DNA of 64,000 nt from DTU089 sp964421815 (GTDB taxonomy: Bacteria > Bacillota > Clostridia > Oscillospirales > Acutalibacteraceae): NCBI GenBank assembly GCA_964421815.1, contig CAYQYT010000001.1, positions 251,642-315,641 on the forward strand, written 5' to 3'. This document shows positions 62,401 to 64,000 of the stretch, in pieces. The notes beneath the pieces were generated by a model. That model saw only the letters and a list, made by a program, of their open reading frames with translations, did not search any database and was not told the DNA's origin. The position numbers were made by a program, and so were the translations under genes. Position 1 is the stretch's first letter. Every line of letters begins with the position of its first letter.

Positions 62401-62990
62401 GGTATATAACTACCGGTCAAGGTGTTTTAAGCTACAATATGTTTGCGTATTGTGGTAATAATCCGGTAATGTTTAGTGACCAAACGGGTTGTTTTTGGAG
62501 AGAGTTAGGAGAAAAGTTAAAATCCATTGGTGAAAATTTATTATTTGCAGTAACATCTTTTTCGAATAGTAAAATTATTAAAGAAACGGGAAAATATGGT
62601 TCTATTTTATACAAACCCTTGAATACCGTTGGTTCAGTTATTGAATTTAATAATGAGGTTAATGTTAATCCGAAAAAAGAAATATACCAATATACAAAAG
62701 ATGTTCACAATTTACACTACTATACCTCTACAGGTCAAACGTATGAAGTTAAAAATCCCAATAAAGATATTTTCATTACGGATGATATGTATCGCCAATC
62801 TTGTGAAGATGCTTTTTCAACATATCAAACTACTGCAGAGTTTTTTTCGATTGATTTGAATACAGATTTTGATAACTTAACTCTTGAACAAAAAGAGCAA
62901 ATGATTGGTGTAATAGTAGCTTGGGATGAAAAAGTGTGGTTGAGTGAAAAATATGACCATGCTAGCAAAGGTTCTACATCGTTGTTTTAA
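56403..62990 (+). CDS. RHS/YD-repeat polymorphic toxin-like protein
   Basis: A 2195-residue secreted protein. Signal peptide 1-30 (cleavage near PVFAA); acidic linker; DNRLRE-type domain (about 333-519; KTRTYIKFDLPELPDN and TVTWNAQPDF). An RHS beta-cage follows, with many YD repeats (for example YTYNDKKQLSKI and YEYDSINRLTQRKFT), interrupted by two NGS/NGN-type carbohydrate-binding-like domains (about 909-1085 and 1083-1270). The conserved RHS core YYYDTDTELYYLQSRYYNPE leads to NPVMFSDQTG at about 2020-2029. The last 165 residues are a distinct, more AT-rich domain without a recognisable enzyme motif: the variable toxin or effector tip. The lipoprotein gene follows 12 bases later. Confidence 0.9.
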   Translation: MKKSVKILSFVLSVLIFFSVFSVSTPVFAAEVNEFTSESEKETEVIENSEENTVIGEVSETESTDEAEIVSEIEDMRTEYTKYFRMSDGSYMAAQYAQPVHYEEDDEWLEYDYSITEKDNLGNTEFVIENSDSDISFPEEFKEDASAQIEVSARDYKLKFSPAVENRMFKKYKGEIKDCKELKSSKIAEEITQGNPVDEKNDKNLKKLKIGNQKSAVAYSEIYSNVDIEYEISANQIKESIVLNKKQNKNKFEFVVDTDGLFPKKESDGSITLYADKECTQAVSSIAAPYMYDANGEYSYDVNMEITEKKGLYILTVNASNKWLNDKAREYPVVIDPTIILDVGRAKTYDCYVDNSQAGTSFPFDYYLYAGYNSFGKTRTYIKFDLPELPDNCSIITNASIHFWQNSVDMGDGSTGYLNIYNVTADWSNNRTVTWNAQPDFDSTVVDYCEFKSGFGAEYVFDITKSVKAWYEGSANYGLMLKSSDETKTKRTQLFSAENTGNNAYPVIQLTYRNNKGLESYWSYSSFSNGIAGTAHVNDYTGNLVYELPILSSISEIMPLTLTAYFNSYCANTKLCAGKNGSSKTTFGRGFRLNIQQTVLPSSAYGLTGNAASNYPYVYTDEDGTEHYIQKTTEDGATVYKDEDGLNLTLEIGGECSYRIKDKLGNIKWFNSRGNLFKITDADNNEIHIYFKAANSSTGVEEKTKISYIIDGAGHKFTFEYKQNSDGTPIEYIESITDDAGRTVSTDTQSGHLEKVHYYDETYVEIIYEDTDEGLINYVTSTDGYAINFDYTSKATGRRVSAVKEYGRNGDTFSKGQKVTFDRTQYNTTIMRSCGLDGCHNIDDSTKGADDIVTTMQFDNVGRTVSQQVSYGSGGEIGAGTYSYTESGGTSGFKNRVSESGGTETFAENLVYNGNCESKNSWTYTENNDSAVNGSGTSTTASQYMGKGSLKLTVTNISAANGRNYYRQTVSTITPGNSYTLSAYVKTDALTAYSSTTATGAFIQAIAYDSSGNAVSDGTVKSSVIKEKTSTEINNGWRRLTVTVKTTSDTAYIRCYLVLCNVTGTAYYDCVQLENGTKATNYNMLENGSFEKHTSYAPTSWTAYGGFSVSTSSSGNVVNGSSNLDRKKGSRGLRVNGDAQTNSGMYQSVAVAPNANDIYIVSGWGKAYAVNDTWHENAKFEIAVRVSYDCKDAAGNVTTVHQYKDSAKFNTTISGWQFSSAVVPLKYKSPQSGCTYTPKSILVLPKYSYQENRAYFDCIQLVKDGASCYTYDKEGNLVSTAANSEQKVNMVYDKDNNMTSYTDTAGYKTTMEYNNHNLTLTTSAKGVYTRYNHDKKNNKKITEIRNASTTDNATAAIRTETKYNGVKTADGVTIKAGAYITATRDQNNKETTYTRDHKTGVLTTVTAPQKTPTDQKGTETKYSYRDNNSRLSNVQTGNTSVQYTYNDKKQLSKINFGGEEYSFTYDIFGNVVNTKVGNQSLSQNTYGSHNGVLTATEYGNGDKRRFAYNNLGQLTGIYTKDDSNSEVSAYSWNYTPSGSLLSHTDSVNNRKYLYDYDSTGRLIRSEINNKQTGANLGYIEQGYDKRNNVNKIVFSLGGKTRDQRYYYTEVNQSANSKKYAKDNLPTMFWMYSTRYETYEYDSINRLTQRKFTLDAPLYYNYIYKSSGRNKTGETKYRTTQLSKEFIGDDVYGYTYDSVGNIVSVSKGSRTDADPSSTGAGGFSAYRSYEYDDLGQLTRENNNTTGETKVWNYDSIGNIEFVSTYNYTTGDVGAIKESIDYQYTGSSGWNKLLTKLIFTENTYNPDGSLSGSSQTEKSITYDKIGNPTNYMGATLTWNGRQLTTYTKQGLGTVTYTYDSNGLRTKKTVGGVTTEYYYAGDKLIYEKRSDGTELYFYYNSYGLLSRIEHNGTNYYTATNMSGDVVAIYRHTGVLWATYEYDAWGNVISVKDANGNAITSQTHIANINPIRYRGYYYDTDTELYYLQSRYYNPEIGRFLNADGYITTGQGVLSYNMFAYCGNNPVMFSDQTGCFWRELGEKLKSIGENLLFAVTSFSNSKIIKETGKYGSILYKPLNTVGSVIEFNNEVNVNPKKEIYQYTKDVHNLHYYTSTGQTYEVKNPNKDIFITDDMYRQSCEDAFSTYQTTAEFFSIDLNTDFDNLTLEQKEQMIGVIVAWDEKVWLSEKYDHASKGSTSLF

Positions 62991-63002
62991 AGGGGGTATT
63001 AT

Positions 63003-63941
63003 ATGAAGAAAACGATATCTATTATTTTAATGTTAGCAATAATATTTTCTTTGTGTTCTTGTACTAACGAAATAAGTTATAAAGGAATGAAAGCAATTTA
63101 TAATTCGGACCCTAACAATTCTGATGCGTTGGCATATCTGGTCGCTTATGCTTTTGAAGAAAACAATATGAAAGACACGCGAAAATATGCTGAAAAATTC
63201 TTGTTTTGTTCAGATAAAGACAAAGAAGCCAATATGAAAGGTTTGGATAAGGTTTTAACCGAAGTCTATGGTGTAACTGAAGGAAAAGAAGAAAAATTAA
63301 TAAAGTTACATGATTCAATAGTTATGTATTACACTGTTTGTATGTTGTTTGATGATAATGGAAATCCCTTAAACTTTAAGGATTTGTTACCGTCATACCT
63401 TAAATGTTGTAATATGTTACTGCAAAGTTTTGAACAAACAAGTGTGGATTTTTCTTCAGTAGTTCCTGAGTGTAACTTGGACAGCGAAAAACTTAAAATA
63501 TATTTTTCATTTTTACATTACAGTTTGCCGTATGTGGATAGCGAGCAGGCATTTTGTACAACAACACTTTTAAATGTTATGTATAATAAATACACCGATA
63601 TTAACGGAAGCAAATTCTTCAAGATGGCAGATTATTTGGTTTCAGGCGCATTATTCGACGAAAAACTATATCAAACTATTAATTCAACTATTAGAAATAA
63701 TGAAAAAAATTCAACAAGCGTTACAATAGAAGAAATTAAACAATATTTAGATGAATTACAATTACCGATTGATGTGCGAGAAACGAAGGCTTTTTTTAAA
63801 ACTGTTCCGTCATCAAGTAACAATGCAATTTTCCTTTATGAAACGGACGATTATAATATTGTCTTTTATGGTGTTCCGTCCAATACTGTTGAAATTGTTT
63901 GCAAAACAACTGGTGAAATTATTTATGAAAGATTTACGTGA
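63003..63941 (+). CDS. AT-rich lipoprotein downstream of RHS protein, candidate immunity protein
   Basis: A 312-residue lipoprotein: signal peptide ending LCSCTN with the lipidated Cys at 20, then a mostly helical, charged chain (AYLVAYAFEENNMKDTRKYAEKF near 48-70 looks TPR/Sel1-like) with no named domain. GGGGGT-type SD before the ATG. It is visibly AT-rich like the 3' end of the RHS gene and unlike the RHS core. In RHS systems a variable toxin tip is followed by its immunity gene, so this is a candidate immunity protein at the cell surface; a plain surface lipoprotein is the alternative. Confidence 0.65.
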   Translation: MKKTISIILMLAIIFSLCSCTNEISYKGMKAIYNSDPNNSDALAYLVAYAFEENNMKDTRKYAEKFLFCSDKDKEANMKGLDKVLTEVYGVTEGKEEKLIKLHDSIVMYYTVCMLFDDNGNPLNFKDLLPSYLKCCNMLLQSFEQTSVDFSSVVPECNLDSEKLKIYFSFLHYSLPYVDSEQAFCTTTLLNVMYNKYTDINGSKFFKMADYLVSGALFDEKLYQTINSTIRNNEKNSTSVTIEEIKQYLDELQLPIDVRETKAFFKTVPSSSNNAIFLYETDDYNIVFYGVPSNTVEIVCKTTGEIIYERFT

Positions 63942-63945
63942 ATAA

Positions 63946-63966
63946 AGACAATCAGGGGACGGTTAG
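63946..63966 (+). repeat. REP-like sequence at window edge
   Basis: GACAATCAGGGGACGGTT resembles the GGGACGGTT palindromic ends that accompany REP-associated transposases in many Firmicutes. The matching partner arm would lie beyond the window, so this is only a partial view. Confidence 0.35.
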
Positions 63967-64000
63967 CGTGAAAACCTCGTCCGAAGAAAGCTAAAAAAGG

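Noticed and set aside
1..64000. tRNA, rRNA or prophage genes
   Set aside because: No cloverleaf-like sequences, rRNA stretches, integrases, or phage structural genes were recognised on either strand.

Overview
The window reads as a chromosome segment of a low-to-moderate GC, anaerobic, gut- or rumen-type member of the Clostridia, most likely near Ruminococcaceae/Oscillospiraceae. The evidence is a dockerin-bearing exoprotein, two [FeFe]-hydrogenases beside a bifunctional AdhE, diaminopimelate dehydrogenase, several apparently cytoplasmic plant-glycan hydrolases, TTG starts behind strong Shine-Dalgarno (SD) sites, and many consensus sigma-A promoters. I see no rRNA, tRNA, CRISPR array or complete insertion sequence.

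Layout. 1-1.55 kb: the end of a zinc/manganese-type ABC transporter (ATPase plus permease). 1.58-6.83 kb: the cell-shape cluster mreB-mreC-mreD-PBP2-minD-like, closed by a terminator. 6.97-11.12 kb (minus): a probable operon of a 1191-residue secreted protein, a 36-residue Gly-rich peptide gene and a lipoprotein. 11.42-12.25 kb: promoter, TPP riboswitch, terminator and the thiamine transporter thiT. 12.36-14.43 kb: a zinc-ribbon/TPR membrane protein and a small membrane protein, followed by a multi-hairpin repeat element. 14.8-18.2 kb (minus): a SulP-like membrane protein, a metallo-beta-lactamase-fold hydrolase and a GH28-like enzyme. 18.3-30 kb: a secreted low-complexity protein, birA, a dockerin-tagged lipase-like protein, a GtrA-like protein, rlmD with decayed tail fragments behind it, a DUF4375 protein, a GGDEF protein, ddh, comF and recD2 (minus).

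30-46 kb is rich in plant-glycan genes: a GH2 beta-galactosidase translationally coupled to an unusual GNAT-GH78 fusion, a GH51 arabinofuranosidase, a beta-helix protein and a purple-acid-phosphatase-like protein. Between them lie malic enzyme, prfB (RF2) and an FAD/Rieske oxidoreductase with a small partner protein. Galactose, arabinose and rhamnose are the sugars of rhamnogalacturonan-type pectin, and since none of these enzymes has a signal peptide they probably finish imported oligosaccharides in the cytoplasm.

45.9-56.1 kb holds exoIII, a LysR regulator and the most striking block. A near-consensus Rex operator precedes adhE, which is followed with short gaps or overlaps by an APH-like kinase, two [2Fe-2S] thioredoxin-like ferredoxins, a PAS-containing sensory-type [FeFe]-hydrogenase (HydS-like), a SpoIIE/PP2C-type phosphatase and a group-B-like [FeFe]-hydrogenase, ending at a strong terminator. 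This looks like one redox- and H2-responsive transcription unit joining ethanol formation, H2 turnover and a possible phospho-signalling output. 56.2-64 kb: a small SD-led ORF, a 2195-residue RHS protein with a variable C-terminal domain, a lipoprotein that may be its immunity partner, and a REP-like sequence at the window edge.
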